NCBI GenBank assembly: GCA_037102815.1
Contig: BTPP01000003.1
Location: 2,852,001 to 2,916,000 of the forward strand
Source: Neurospora intermedia
Lineage: Eukaryota > Ascomycota > Sordariomycetes > Sordariales > Sordariaceae
Length of the DNA: 64,000 nucleotides
Direction of reading: 5' to 3'
This document shows, piece after piece, positions 44,449-55,863 of this stretch. Below the pieces are notes generated by a model. It was not told where the DNA came from. It saw only the letters and a program-made list of their open reading frames with translations, and ran no database searches. The translations under genes were made by a program, and so were the position numbers. Each line of letters starts with the position of its first letter. Within the stretch, counting starts at the first letter, position 1.

Positions 44449-45420
44449 CGTGTAGATAATTTCAACTTGCCCTCTCAGTCAGTATTGGTTTCTTTTCATA
44501 CCAAGGCATAAGACAGCTCATTGGTTAAATTGTAAACGACCGAAGCAGTGATCATCGACGAGCTCAGCCCGATCTGAACAGGACGGACATAAGAGAGCGT
44601 GGTATGAACCAGAGGTATCTCAGTTTCCAGCATTGAAATGAATGTTCAACTAGCTCGTGAAGTAACACGATTCATCCCTCTTGTTGGGACGAAAATGAAG
44701 TATCGTAGAAATCGGAGCCCATGGATCAGACTTCTGCCATCTCGAGTTGCTCAATGGGTTGAGATCGTGTTGATGATTGTGCCTACCACCTCTAGGATGT
44801 TTGTTGGTGCATCTTTACCGACCTCTACATACTCCACGGGGTCTCCGCCCATGCACTAACACCGCCCTGACAGCAAGGTCAAGCTCCAGCTGTTCAGTGT
44901 GTTTACGTGCTGTCCAGGCAGCCAATGAGAGTCGACGACGGCAGCATTGCATAAAAATTTCCAGCCGTCATGACTGGAGCCACACCTATCTCTGCACCGC
45001 TTGCCACCCCTACCAAGCCAAGTAAGTTCCTGATGGCTGGCAAGAACCACGCCTCTGGCTCAACCTTTCCAAACGCCAAACTCCAACCTTCCTTTCGCGA
45101 CAACCGCGACAGACTTCTGTCGGAAACCCATCATCTCTGTTTCCGCCCGACCCCAGATTCTTGATCTACCCATCGATGCGACCGGCGAAATACTACTTAT
45201 CAGCCAGCAAAACCAACGCTTGGTTCGGGCCGGGCTCGGGCTAATTTATCGCCACTGCGTGCACGCAAGAACAAGCACATCTTATCACCAAACGAAGACG
45301 GACGGAGTTGAAGATATCACCAGATCGAGACTTTTCCATCCGCTACGACTTCTACTTCGATCTCGACGTATACCTCGAAACATTTCATAGATTCCTTTTT
45401 TCCTTCACCGAGCTGGCAAG
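44449..45420. promoter_or_regulatory. Divergent promoter and brr2 leader
   Basis: About 970 bp between the coiled-coil gene (-) and brr2 (+). A 64-codon upstream frame (44970-45164) lies in the likely brr2 leader and contains a GTAAGT that could be a leader-intron donor. No independent gene is supported. Confidence 0.55.
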
Positions 45421-48400
45421 ATGACGGACCACCACCGCGATGTGTCGCAATACAAATACTCGGCCATGTCCAACCTGGTTCTCCAGGCGGACCGTCGTTT
45501 CGTCACGAGACGTACCGATGAGGCCACGGGAGACCCCGAGTCCCTAGCCGGGCGTCTGTCCATCAAAGATATGGGCTCCAGAGTTGCTCGCGACTCAGCA
45601 CCAAAGCCCAAGAAGGCGGGCGCCATGCCCGATGTCGAGCGGGGCAGTCTAAGGGAAGGTGCTGATATCCTGCAACGAGAGAAGAAGAAGGGCAAACTCG
45701 AGTCCGCTACAAGAGGTGGAGGTATCCTTACTGGCGCCGACGCGCTTATCGAAGGTCTCCGCTACCGCCCTCGAACGCAGCCGACGCGCGATGCCTTCAA
45801 CCTTATCCTCACCATTGTCGCCGAGCACTTGGGCGACGTGCCCCATGAGGTCGTTCGCAGTGCTGCTGACGCGGTTCTCGAGTATCTCAAGGATGATGAC
45901 CTGAAGGATTTTGACAAGAAGAAGGAGGTTGATGATATTCTTGGGGTCTCGATGGGGCCCAAGCAGTTCAACGAGCTCATAAATCTCGGCAAAAAGATCA
46001 CGGATTACGACGCTCAAGATGAAGACGAGGATGCGGGCGATGCTAGGCAAGAAGGCGACGACGAGATTGACGGTCGCCAGGGTGTTGCGGTCAACTTCGA
46101 GAACGATGAAGATGATGATGGCATGGTTGATGTTGTTCGGGACGAGTCTTCCGATGAGGAGGATTTTGCGGAGGATGAAGAGCTTCCTGACAGCAACGAG
46201 GTGGTCGATGGTGAAGGAGGTCAGGAGGAGGTGGTCGAAGATATTCTGAACGGCGAGGCCATGGTCATCGATTCAGCACCGGAAGGGAAGAAAAGCGGGT
46301 CTGACGACAATTCGATCCCAGCCAGAGATATCGATGCGTTCTGGTTACAACGCCAGATTGGCCGGTTATATCCCGACGCACATATCCAGCATGATAAGAC
46401 AATGTCTGCGCTTAAGACTCTTTCCGGCGAGCCCGATGAGCCAGGTGGTGAAGAAAAGCAGCTCCGCGACATCGAAAACGACTTGATGGAGCTTTTTGAT
46501 TACGAACACCACGAGCTTGTGCAAAAACTCATTGCTAACCGGGAGAAGGTCGTATGGCTTACTCGACTGGCCAGAGCTGAGAATGAGGAGGAGAAAAATA
46601 CGATCAAGCGGGAGATGGCTTCTGAGGGTCTGCGTTGGATTCTTGACGAGCTGGAAGGCAAGACCGACGGCGGCCAGAAGAAGATCAAGATGGACATCAA
46701 GATGGACATTGACTCTGGAGCCTTTGCTGATAAGGAAGGCCAAAAGCCTGAGCGTCCCGAGGGACAGCTGGTCGGAGGTCTGCAGCCACGCAAGTTAATA
46801 AACCTGGAGAACCTCATATTCGATCAGGGTAACCACCTTATGACCAATCCCAAAGTACGACTTCCCGAGGGCTCGACAAAGCGCACCTTCAAGGGCTATG
46901 AAGAAATCCATGTGCCCCCACCAAAGAAGCGCAACGACCCCAGCGACGCCCATGTCCCGATTTCTGAAATGCCTGAGTGGGCCCAGATACCTTTCAGCAC
47001 GGCCAAATCGTTAAACAAGATTCAGTCAAAGTGCTATCCTACTGCCTTTGGTGATGATGGAAACATGCTTGTCTGTGCTCCGACAGGCTCTGGCAAGACT
47101 AACGTGGCGATGCTTACCATCCTTCGTGAGATCGGGAAGCATAGAAACGAAGCCGGCGAGATTGACCTGGACGCCTTCAAGATCGTCTATATCGCGCCCT
47201 TGAAAGCCCTTGTTCAAGAACAGGTCGGCAACTTCGGAAAGCGTCTCGAACCATTCGGTATCAGGGTGGCTGAACTCACTGGCGATCGGCAACTCACTAA
47301 GCAACAGATCTCGGAAACACAGATTATCGTTACGACCCCCGAAAAATGGGATGTCATCACGAGGAAGGCTACTGATCTCTCCTACACCAACCTGGTCCGC
47401 CTGATTATTATTGACGAGATCCATCTCCTTCACGATGACCGTGGTCCTGTGCTTGAAAGCATCGTCGCCAGAACCATCCGCAAGACAGAGCAGACCGGTG
47501 AGCCTGTTCGCATTGTGGGCTTGTCTGCCACTCTGCCCAACTACCGCGACGTAGCGAGCTTCCTCCGTGTGGATACGAACACCGGGCTTTTCCATTTCGA
47601 TGGTACCTTCCGCCCTTGCCCCCTCCGTCAAGAGTTTATCGGCGTCACGGACAGAAAGGCCATCAAGCAGTTAAAGACTATGAATGATATCACCTACCAT
47701 AAGGTCTTGGAACACGTAGGACAGAATCGCAACCAAATGCTCATTTTCGTCCATTCCAGAAAGGAAACAGCAAAGACCGCCAGGTACATCAGGGACAAGG
47801 CTTTGGAAATGGACACCATCAACCAGATCTTGAAGCACGACGCCGGAACCCGTGAAGTCCTGAGCGAAGCCTCCAACTCTGTCAACAACACCGATCTGAA
47901 GGATATCTTGCCCTATGGCTTCGGTATCCATCATGCTGGTATGAGTCGTGCCGATCGTACCGATGTCGAAGATTTGTTTGCCAGTGGCCATATCCAGGTT
48001 CTTGTGTGCACAGCCACTCTTGCTTGGGGTGTCAACCTTCCAGCCCATACCGTCATCATCAAGGGCACGCAAGTGTACTCGCCTGAAAAAGGTAGCTGGG
48101 TTGAGCTCAGTCCTCAGGATGTGCTGCAGATGCTTGGTCGTGCCGGTCGTCCCCAGTTCGACACCTATGGTGAAGGTATTATCATCACTACCCAGGGAGA
48201 GATGCAGTACTACCTTTCGCTCCTTAACCAGCAGTTACCCATTGAAAGTCAATTTGCTAGCAAGTTGGTTGATAACCTCAATGCTGAAATCGTGCTGGGC
48301 AATGTCAGAAGCCGTGACGAAGGTGTAGAGTGGCTTGGCTATACATACCTCTTTGTTCGTATGCTTCGCTCTCCTGGTCTTTACCAAGTTGGGGCAGAGT

Positions 48401-51400
48401 ACGAGGATGATGAAGCTTTGGAGCAAAAACGTGTCGACCTAATACATTCCGCTGCTACTGTGCTGAAAAAGTCAAATCTGATCAAGTACGACGAGAAGAC
48501 CGGAAAACTTCAGTCCACTGAACTTGGCCGCATCGCCTCCCACTACTACATCAGCTATGGTTCGATGGATACCTACAACAAGTTGATCCAACCCTCTATC
48601 ACCGATGTCGAACTCTTCCGAGTATTCGCCCAGAGCGCCGAATTCAAGTACATTCCCGTTCGGCAAGAAGAAAAGCTGGAGTTGGCTAAGCTCCTAGCAA
48701 AGGTACCCATTCCGGTCAAGGAGAGCATTGAGGAGCCTACCGCAAAGATCAACGTGCTGTTACAGGCGTTCATCTCTCGTCTGAAGCTGGAGGGTCTCGC
48801 CCTCATGGCTGACATGGTCTACGTTACGCAATCTGCTGGTCGTATTCTTCGGGCTATCTTCGAAATCACGATGAAGAAGGGATGGGCATCAGTTGCTAAG
48901 CTGGCCCTAAACCTGTGCAAGATGGCCGAGAAGAGGATGTGGCCAACAATGTCGCCGCTGAGACAGTTCCCCAACTGTCCTGTTGAGATTATCAGGAAGG
49001 CTGAAAGGATCGACGTGCCCTTTTCCAGCTACTTCGATCTGGACCCTCCTCGGATGGGCGAGCTTCTCGGACTACCCAAGGCGGGCAAGACTGTTTGCAG
49101 CCTGGTGGCCAAGTTCCCCCGCGTCGAGGTCCAAGCCCAGGTGCAGCCCATGACAAGGTCGATGCTGCGCGTTGAGCTTGCGATCACGCCAAACTTCGAA
49201 TGGGATGCCGATATCCATGGCCTTTCCGAGAGCTTCTGGATTATCGTAGAAGACTGCGATGGCGAAGACATTCTTTTCCATGATCAGTTCATCCTGCGCA
49301 AGGACTATGCGGAGTCCGAGTCCAACGAACACATTGTTGAATTCACTGTACCCATCACTGAGCCCATGCCTCCTAACTATTTTATCTCCGTCATTTCCGA
49401 CAGGTGGATGCATTCCGAGACACGTCTGCCCGTGTCGTTCAGGAAACTCATTCTCCCAGAGAGATTCCCTCCTCACACCGAACTGCTTGACCTGCAACCA
49501 CTACCGGTCAATGCCTTGAAGGCCAAGGACTATTCCGCGCTGTATCCTGATTGGCAACAATTCAACAAGGTGCAAACACAGACTTTCAAGTCCCTGTACG
49601 AAACCGACAACAACGTCCTCATCTGCTCACCGACAGGCAGTGGCAAGACTGTTTGCGCCGAGTTTGCTTTGCTGCGCCACTGGGCTAAGAAGGAACACGG
49701 CCGGGCCGTCTACATCGCACCTTTCCAGGAACTCGTAGATCTGCGATTCCAGGACTGGCAGAAGCGGTTTGCCAGCCTCCGCGGCGGCAAGGACATTGTG
49801 AAGCTTACAGGAGAGACGACCACTGACCTTAGGCTCCTGGAGCAAGGCGACCTCATCATGGCCACACCGCTGCAGTGGGACGTCCTATCGCGGCAGTGGA
49901 AGAGGAGGAAGAACGTTCAGACGGTAGAGCTTTTCATCGCTGACGAGCTGCACTTGCTTGGTGGCCAGATGGGCTACGTCTACGAGATCATTGTCTCGCG
50001 GATGCACTATATCAGGACCCAAACGGAGTTGCCACTAAGGATTGTTGGCCTCAGTGTGTCTCTTGCCAACGCTCGTGATGTTGGCGAATGGATCGACGCA
50101 AAAAAGCACGACATTTACAACTTCAGCCCACATGTGCGACCTATTCCATTGGAATTGCACATCCAGTCATACTCCATCCCCCACTTTCCGTCTCTCATGC
50201 TGGCGATGGCAAAGCCTACTTATCTGGCCGTTACTCAGCTTTCTCCTGACCAGCCTGCTCTCATCTTCGTGCCCAGTCGGAAGCAAACAAGAGCCACGGC
50301 ACGAGATATCCTCACCGCCTGCTTGGCTGACGATGATGAAGATCGTTTCCTTCACGTTGACGTTGAGCAGATCCAAAAGCTCCTTGATCGCGTTCAAGAA
50401 GCGGCATTGGCTGAGGCCCTCAAGCATGGCGTTGGTTACTACCACGAAGCCCTGAGTCTCAATGACAAGCGCATCGTCAAGCATCTCTATAACAACGGCG
50501 CCATCCAGGTGCTGATCGCCTCTCGCGATGTGTGCTGGGAGCTTGATTGCACTGCTCATCTGGTAGTTGTTATGGGCACCCAGTATTTCGAGGGCAGGGA
50601 GCATCGCTATGTTGATTATCCCCTGAGCGAGGTTTTGCAAATGTTTGGCAAGGCCCTCCAGCAGAATAAGGCTGGGCGTGGTTGCGGTGTCTTGATGGTT
50701 CCTGCGGTCAAGCGGGAGTATTACAAGAAGTTCCTCAACGAAGCCCTCCCTGTCGAGTCTCATCTGCACAATTTCCTCCACGATGCCTTTGTGACAGAAA
50801 TCAGCACCAAGATGATCGAGTCAGGTGAAGATGCCATCAACTGGGCTACTTTTACTTACTTCTACCGCCGCCTGCTTGCCAACCCAAGCTACTACAGTTT
50901 GACAGATCCTACGCACGACGGTCTCAGCCAGTATCTCTCCGACATGGTTGAGGCTACCTTGAAGGATCTGGCCGAGTCCAAGATCATCGACTTCGATGAG
51001 GATGACGGCACCGTTGCTCCTCAGAACGCTGCCATGATTGCTGCTTACTACAACATCTCGTACATCACGATGCAAACCTTCCTTCTTTCGCTGACGGCAA
51101 AGACAAAGCTGAAGGGTATCCTCGAGATCGTGACGTCGGCTACCGAGTTCGAAGCGATCCAGATCAGAAGACATGAAGAAGTCATTCTGCGTCGCATTTA
51201 CGAGAGTGTCCCCGTAAAGATGGCCGAGCCTGTCTTTGATTCACCCCATTTCAAGGCCTTCGTTCTCTTGCAGGCCCACTTCTCCAGGATGAACCTCCCC
51301 ATCGATCTCGCAAAGGATCAAGAGGTCATCCTCACCAAGGTGCTCAGCCTGCTGAGCGCTACTGTTGACATTCTCTCGTCGGATGGTCACCTCAACGCCA

Positions 51401-52050
51401 TGAACGCCATGGAAATGTCCCAGATGGTGGTGCAAGCGATGTGGGATCGGGATAGCCCGCTCAAGCAGATTCCCAACTTCACAACGGAGGTCATCAAAAC
51501 GGCCAACAAGTACGGTATCCGGGACATCTTCGACTTTATGGAGAAGATGAACCCCGAGGAGAACGCCGACTACGCCTCTCTGGTCAGGGACCTTGGTCTG
51601 TCCCAGGCCCAGCTCGCCCAGGCTGCCGAATTCACCAACAACAAGTACCCCGACGTTTCGTTGGAGTTCGAGCTTGAAGACAAGGACAACATCCGGGCGA
51701 ACGAGCCTGCATACCTCAAGATCAACATTGAGCGCGAGGTTGATGAGGACGAGGAGTTTGATCCTACGGTGCACGCTCCGTTTTACCCTGGCAAGAAGAC
51801 GGAGAATTGGTGGTTGGTGGTTGGCGAGGAGAGCTCCAAGACTCTGCTGGCGATCAAGCGGGTCACCATTGGCAAGAAGCTCAACGTCAGGCTGGAGTTT
51901 ACGGTGCCTACGCCTGGTCGCCACGACCTGAAGCTAATGTTGATGAGCGACAGCTATGTCGGTGTTGATCAGGATCCGGCGTTCTCGGTCATGGTGGAGG
52001 AGGGAATGGATGTTGATGAGAGCGACGAGGAGGAGGAAGAGGAGGAGTAG
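45421..52050 (+). CDS. brr2: U5 snRNP ATP-dependent RNA helicase BRR2
   Basis: One uninterrupted 6630-bp frame, 2209 aa. BRR2 unwinds U4/U6 during spliceosome activation and acts again in disassembly. After a 450-residue N-terminal region with acidic stretches come two Ski2-like cassettes. Cassette 1 has CAPTGSGKT (about 552-560), DEIH (about 665), LSATLPN, TATLAWGVNLPAH and QMLGRAGRPQFD, then a Sec63 unit. Cassette 2 keeps CSPTGSGKT (about 1402-1410) but has ADELHLL (about 1507) and VGLSVSLAN where SAT is expected. It also has ASRDVCWELD and QMFGKALQ instead of the GRAGR motif, then a second Sec63 unit. This is the known pattern of an active first and a degenerate, regulatory second cassette. 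The C-terminus is an acidic run. The start follows a clean leader (CAAGATGACG). It is intronless in a neighbourhood where most genes are spliced. Confidence 0.97.
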   Translation: MTDHHRDVSQYKYSAMSNLVLQADRRFVTRRTDEATGDPESLAGRLSIKDMGSRVARDSAPKPKKAGAMPDVERGSLREGADILQREKKKGKLESATRGGGILTGADALIEGLRYRPRTQPTRDAFNLILTIVAEHLGDVPHEVVRSAADAVLEYLKDDDLKDFDKKKEVDDILGVSMGPKQFNELINLGKKITDYDAQDEDEDAGDARQEGDDEIDGRQGVAVNFENDEDDDGMVDVVRDESSDEEDFAEDEELPDSNEVVDGEGGQEEVVEDILNGEAMVIDSAPEGKKSGSDDNSIPARDIDAFWLQRQIGRLYPDAHIQHDKTMSALKTLSGEPDEPGGEEKQLRDIENDLMELFDYEHHELVQKLIANREKVVWLTRLARAENEEEKNTIKREMASEGLRWILDELEGKTDGGQKKIKMDIKMDIDSGAFADKEGQKPERPEGQLVGGLQPRKLINLENLIFDQGNHLMTNPKVRLPEGSTKRTFKGYEEIHVPPPKKRNDPSDAHVPISEMPEWAQIPFSTAKSLNKIQSKCYPTAFGDDGNMLVCAPTGSGKTNVAMLTILREIGKHRNEAGEIDLDAFKIVYIAPLKALVQEQVGNFGKRLEPFGIRVAELTGDRQLTKQQISETQIIVTTPEKWDVITRKATDLSYTNLVRLIIIDEIHLLHDDRGPVLESIVARTIRKTEQTGEPVRIVGLSATLPNYRDVASFLRVDTNTGLFHFDGTFRPCPLRQEFIGVTDRKAIKQLKTMNDITYHKVLEHVGQNRNQMLIFVHSRKETAKTARYIRDKALEMDTINQILKHDAGTREVLSEASNSVNNTDLKDILPYGFGIHHAGMSRADRTDVEDLFASGHIQVLVCTATLAWGVNLPAHTVIIKGTQVYSPEKGSWVELSPQDVLQMLGRAGRPQFDTYGEGIIITTQGEMQYYLSLLNQQLPIESQFASKLVDNLNAEIVLGNVRSRDEGVEWLGYTYLFVRMLRSPGLYQVGAEYEDDEALEQKRVDLIHSAATVLKKSNLIKYDEKTGKLQSTELGRIASHYYISYGSMDTYNKLIQPSITDVELFRVFAQSAEFKYIPVRQEEKLELAKLLAKVPIPVKESIEEPTAKINVLLQAFISRLKLEGLALMADMVYVTQSAGRILRAIFEITMKKGWASVAKLALNLCKMAEKRMWPTMSPLRQFPNCPVEIIRKAERIDVPFSSYFDLDPPRMGELLGLPKAGKTVCSLVAKFPRVEVQAQVQPMTRSMLRVELAITPNFEWDADIHGLSESFWIIVEDCDGEDILFHDQFILRKDYAESESNEHIVEFTVPITEPMPPNYFISVISDRWMHSETRLPVSFRKLILPERFPPHTELLDLQPLPVNALKAKDYSALYPDWQQFNKVQTQTFKSLYETDNNVLICSPTGSGKTVCAEFALLRHWAKKEHGRAVYIAPFQELVDLRFQDWQKRFASLRGGKDIVKLTGETTTDLRLLEQGDLIMATPLQWDVLSRQWKRRKNVQTVELFIADELHLLGGQMGYVYEIIVSRMHYIRTQTELPLRIVGLSVSLANARDVGEWIDAKKHDIYNFSPHVRPIPLELHIQSYSIPHFPSLMLAMAKPTYLAVTQLSPDQPALIFVPSRKQTRATARDILTACLADDDEDRFLHVDVEQIQKLLDRVQEAALAEALKHGVGYYHEALSLNDKRIVKHLYNNGAIQVLIASRDVCWELDCTAHLVVVMGTQYFEGREHRYVDYPLSEVLQMFGKALQQNKAGRGCGVLMVPAVKREYYKKFLNEALPVESHLHNFLHDAFVTEISTKMIESGEDAINWATFTYFYRRLLANPSYYSLTDPTHDGLSQYLSDMVEATLKDLAESKIIDFDEDDGTVAPQNAAMIAAYYNISYITMQTFLLSLTAKTKLKGILEIVTSATEFEAIQIRRHEEVILRRIYESVPVKMAEPVFDSPHFKAFVLLQAHFSRMNLPIDLAKDQEVILTKVLSLLSATVDILSSDGHLNAMNAMEMSQMVVQAMWDRDSPLKQIPNFTTEVIKTANKYGIRDIFDFMEKMNPEENADYASLVRDLGLSQAQLAQAAEFTNNKYPDVSLEFELEDKDNIRANEPAYLKINIEREVDEDEEFDPTVHAPFYPGKKTENWWLVVGEESSKTLLAIKRVTIGKKLNVRLEFTVPTPGRHDLKLMLMSDSYVGVDQDPAFSVMVEEGMDVDESDEEEEEEE

Positions 52051-53483
52051 GAGGAGGAGGTGGTGGTGGACAAGTGATAGGGAATGGAGACTGATTAGGT
52101 GTTTATGTATGGTAATGCAAGGCAAGTGTTGACAACCCAATTACCTGGCAATTGAGGCGGTACGGTATATGTGGATGTGTATGACACAGGAAAAGAGACG
52201 CAGTAGTTCAACGAGAATGTATCATCTTCGGTTACCTAGCAACCCTCCCCACCCATCGGTTCGCGGATACATGTGGCGGGTGGTTTTGGCATGCCTGGTG
52301 GTGCTTAGGGTGTCAGCTTCAGGCCCAAGTCTGGAGTGGTGCGGGGTTTCACGACCGCTGCGTGAGAGTGTCGGGAGAGGCCTGTCTGGGAATGTTTGGG
52401 GCTGGGCTGGGATGGGGGTTCCGGGTTGTGGATGGATGGAAAGGGGAATGAGAGATGACGATCTGGAGACAGCAGTTCAACTGTGGATTCATGGCTGGCT
52501 GGGTCAACCCGGATGGGCAGCAACTATAGGGCTCACTCAGGCAGGTCGCGGTGGACGATGGTTGTTGGCCTCGAGTCGTGGGATCTTGATGGATATCTGG
52601 CCTGATGATGCATGAGGAGGTGGCGGGCGGAAACATGGGGTTCTTGTATACGTCTATATCTCTCCTCTCCGTACGTAGTGTACATGCTGACTGGGTAAGA
52701 GTGGTGGTGACGACGGAGCGAGCAAAGGCAGAGTGTCATTCGTCCGGCCAGGTAGAGCCGATGGATGGCATTCATTGCCAATCCCTCCATACAGCGCGCC
52801 CAGCTCCGGTCGGCTCCTTGCTCCTCCCGCGGACAAGCCGCAAGACATCACTAGAGTTCCATAGAAGGCAGGCGACGCTCGGACCAAGTCTCGCTCACCT
52901 TCAAATAATTTCTCTCTTTCGCGAAGACAGAAGAAACAAGGACTTGTTAACTGCAAAGCTTCCCTTCGACTACTTTCCCTTCCCGCCCAGTAGTACGGAT
53001 CCTCTCCATTGTCCAAGCTTCTGCGCATTGTGACCCGCCCCGTCCTCCCATCATCTGTCCACGGTTGCCGTTGCCCAATCCATCATCATCACCATCATCA
53101 TCATCAACCTGCAACTCGACAGCATCAGCGCTACCTCTACCTTGGGAAGCTTATCGCATCATCAACAAAAAGTCACGCGCGCGTTGACGTAGATAGCCAC
53201 CAACGAGCCGACAAGCTTTCGGTAGCCTCGACCCGCCATCCATCCATCCAATTCTCCACGCGCAATCACGCGTCGTGTCCCTTTTCTGTCTTTTTTATTT
53301 TTTTTATCTTTTTTTCTTGTTTCTTTCCACCTCCCGACCGGAATCAGCATCTGATTGGAATCCGACTTCGACCATCGCGGCATCCATCACCCACGGCCCG
53401 TTGATACTAGCTCTAGCTCTCTGACATCACGTCGCCACCCGCTGCATCCCGGATTAGTACCATCACCCACCCCATCACATACC
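52051..53483. promoter_or_regulatory. Intergenic region and pyrimidine-rich leader of the PWWP gene
   Basis: About 1.4 kb. It contains a CAT-rich microsatellite (53080-53107) and a T-rich tract (53280-53330) in the likely leader. The 148-codon frame 52169-52615 has no motif or codon support. Confidence 0.55.
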
Positions 53484-55863
53484 ATGTCTGACGACTCCAC
53501 GACCAACGCGCCGGCTGCTGCGGCCGCGTCGCCAACACCCGCTGCTGAGAAGGAGGCCGTGCCTGCACCTGCGACTACCCAAGCCGGCGAGGCAAAGAAG
53601 GAGGAACCTGCTGCTGCCAACGCCGCCGAGGAGAAGGCGGCAAGTGCTAGTGAGACTGCTGCGCCTGCGCCTAGCGAAACGCCAGCCGAACAAGAGTCGG
53701 ACAAGGCTGCCCGAGGTATCTTAGAATCCACCACCATTCGCCTGCCCGGCCACCCAGGAGGCAACCATTCACCACCCATCATCCGTCATCCATCTATCCG
53801 CCCACCCGCAATCATCCCTTCAGAGCATCTTAGCTAATTACAACCTTCTCTTATCATTAGACACCGAGGACAAGCCCGTCGACAAGTCCGACGACAAGGC
53901 CACAGATAAGCCCGAACAAGACCAAACAGAAAAGTCCGACGTTGAAATGGCCGATGCTAGTGCCGCCCAGACTCCCGCTCCCGAGTCGGCAGCGCAAACC
54001 CAGCAGACCGACGATGCCAGTCCTGCTGCTTCCGCGGCCGCCACGTCCAAGAGCAAGTCTTCGAGCAGTCGTCGCAAGTCCGTCGGCGGCGGCTCTAAGC
54101 CCAGCAAGAAGGCTGGCAAGACGAAGCAGCTCCATCTCGACGCGCAGCCTGGCGACCACTACTACGTCAAGCTGAAGGGCTTCCCCCAATGGCCAGTTAT
54201 CATCTGCGATGAGGACATGCTTCCCCAGTCGCTCATCAAGTCGCGACCCGTCTCCGCCATGCGTCCTGATGGCACCTACCGCGAAGACTTTGCCGATGGC
54301 GGCAAGAGGGCACACGACCGTACTTATCCAGTCATGTATCTTCACACCAACGAATTGTAAGTTTCTTGGACGAGCAGTCGCGTCGCGAACCTGCTTGTGT
54401 GCTCCATCTAGCCGTCATTCCGGGTTCCTAGCTAACCAGACTGATCTTGCTTCGAACGATAGCGGCTGGGTGGTCAACACAGAGCTTATCGAGCTCGATC
54501 CTGCAGCCATTAAGGATATGAAGATGGACAAGATGCGCAAGGACCTTGCAGCTGCGCACCACTTGGCTGCCGAGTCCCATCCTTTGTCTTTCTACAAGGA
54601 GGTTCTGCAGCGGTTCCAGGAGGAGCTGATTGAGCAGGAGAAGGCCAAGGCTGCCAAGGCTGCCGCCACTCCCAAGGGAAAGAAGTCCAAGACCGCTGTC
54701 AGCGAGGATGAGGACGTTGAGATGGCCGATGCGAGCGACGAGCAGCCCCAGACCGACAAGAAGAAGGCAAAGAAGAGAAAGGCAGAGGAGCCGGTAGAGG
54801 TGAGCCGCAGTTGCGTCTGGGCAAGAAGTGGCTGACATGCGCTAACTCAATTTGATACGGAAACAGGAAACTCCTCAGCGGTCGGAATCGGTCAAGAAGC
54901 CCAAGATAAAGTTGACGACTAATTCGACCGCCAAGACCGCCAACGGTGCCGCGGCTACCCCCAAGACTGCTAAGCCCGCAGCGGAAGCGAAGGCCTCGAA
55001 GGCTAAGCCGGCCAAGAAGACTAAGGAGACGGAGGAGAAGAAGGGCGAGAAGGAAGCCGCTACTCCCAAGGAGCAAGAATTGACGCCCGAGGAGAAACAT
55101 ACTCGCAAGGAGGTATGTAGATGCACGGGAAACTCGAGTTCAAGGAGTGCTAATTGCTGACTTGCCATGGCTTCAACAGCGTGAGGTGTTGTTCCTCCGT
55201 CATAAGCTTCAAAAGGGCCTGCTCACCAGAGACCAGGAACCCAAGCCCGAAGAGATGAAGGTCATGTCTGAGTTCTTGACCAAGCTGGAAGCGTTCCCAG
55301 ATCTTGAAGTTAGCATCATCAGGGCCACAAAGATCAACAAGGTGCTCAAGGCTATCCTTAAGCTCGAGAACATCCCCAAGGAAGAGGAGTTCAAGTTTAA
55401 GCCCCGCTCGCAAACACTGTTGGACAAATGGAACAAGCTCCTTGCCGGCGAGGCTGCCTCCGCGCCCGCCCCCTCAGCTGATAAGGAGGCCACCACTAAT
55501 GGCGTCAACGGGAAGGCGAAGGAGGCCGAGAAGGAGGCCAAGGAGAACGGCAGCAAGACCAACGGCGCCAAGGGCAAGAACGAGGAGCCGTCCACGTCTG
55601 ACAAGGCTGAGGAAACCCCCAAGGACAAGGATGGCGACTCCAAGATGGAGGAGGCCGATGAGAAGGCCGAGGAGAAGGCCGAGAAGAAGGACGTGGAAGA
55701 GAAGACCGAGAAGAAGGATGCGGAGGAGAAGACTGAGAAGGCAGAGACCGAAGAGGTATGTTGCATCAGTCCCCAGACTGCACGAGTCACTTGACATGAA
55801 GACACAAGCTAATGAAAGGCAATGCAGACTAAGTCTTCTGAGACGGCGGAGGCTGCTGCCTGA
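53484..55863 (+). CDS. PWWP-domain chromatin protein with TFIIS-N/LEDGF-like helical domain
   Basis: Six exons (53484-53715, 53861-54356, 54463-54799, 54867-55112, 55180-55755 and 55828-55863) join in frame to give 640 aa. Residues 1-170 are Ala/Glu/Lys-rich disorder. A PWWP domain spans about 173-255 (DHYYVKLKGFPQWPVIICDE, then FGWVVNTELIEL), a reader usually specific for H3K36 methylation with DNA. Basic, NLS-like stretches follow. Residues about 438-525 form a helical bundle (REVLFLRHKLQKGLLTRDQE, LEAFPDLEVSIIRATKINKV, LDKWNKLL) resembling TFIIS N-terminal or LEDGF integrase-binding-type domains. The tail is Lys/Glu repeat. The architecture parallels LEDGF/HDGF and fungal Pdp3-like proteins. 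The last intron has a strong branch and acceptor (GCTAATG...GCAG). The reading frame stays open beyond the TGA and encodes a zinc-cluster motif; see the separate entry. Confidence 0.86.

Noticed and set aside
44750-44790. A-box-like GTTGCTCAATGGG
   Set aside because: No B box downstream at a tRNA or SINE distance.
52169-52615. 148-codon frame with a signal-like MWRVVLACLVVLRVSA
   Set aside because: Internal Met, Trp/Gly-biased remainder, and position in the leader of the next gene; no support for translation.
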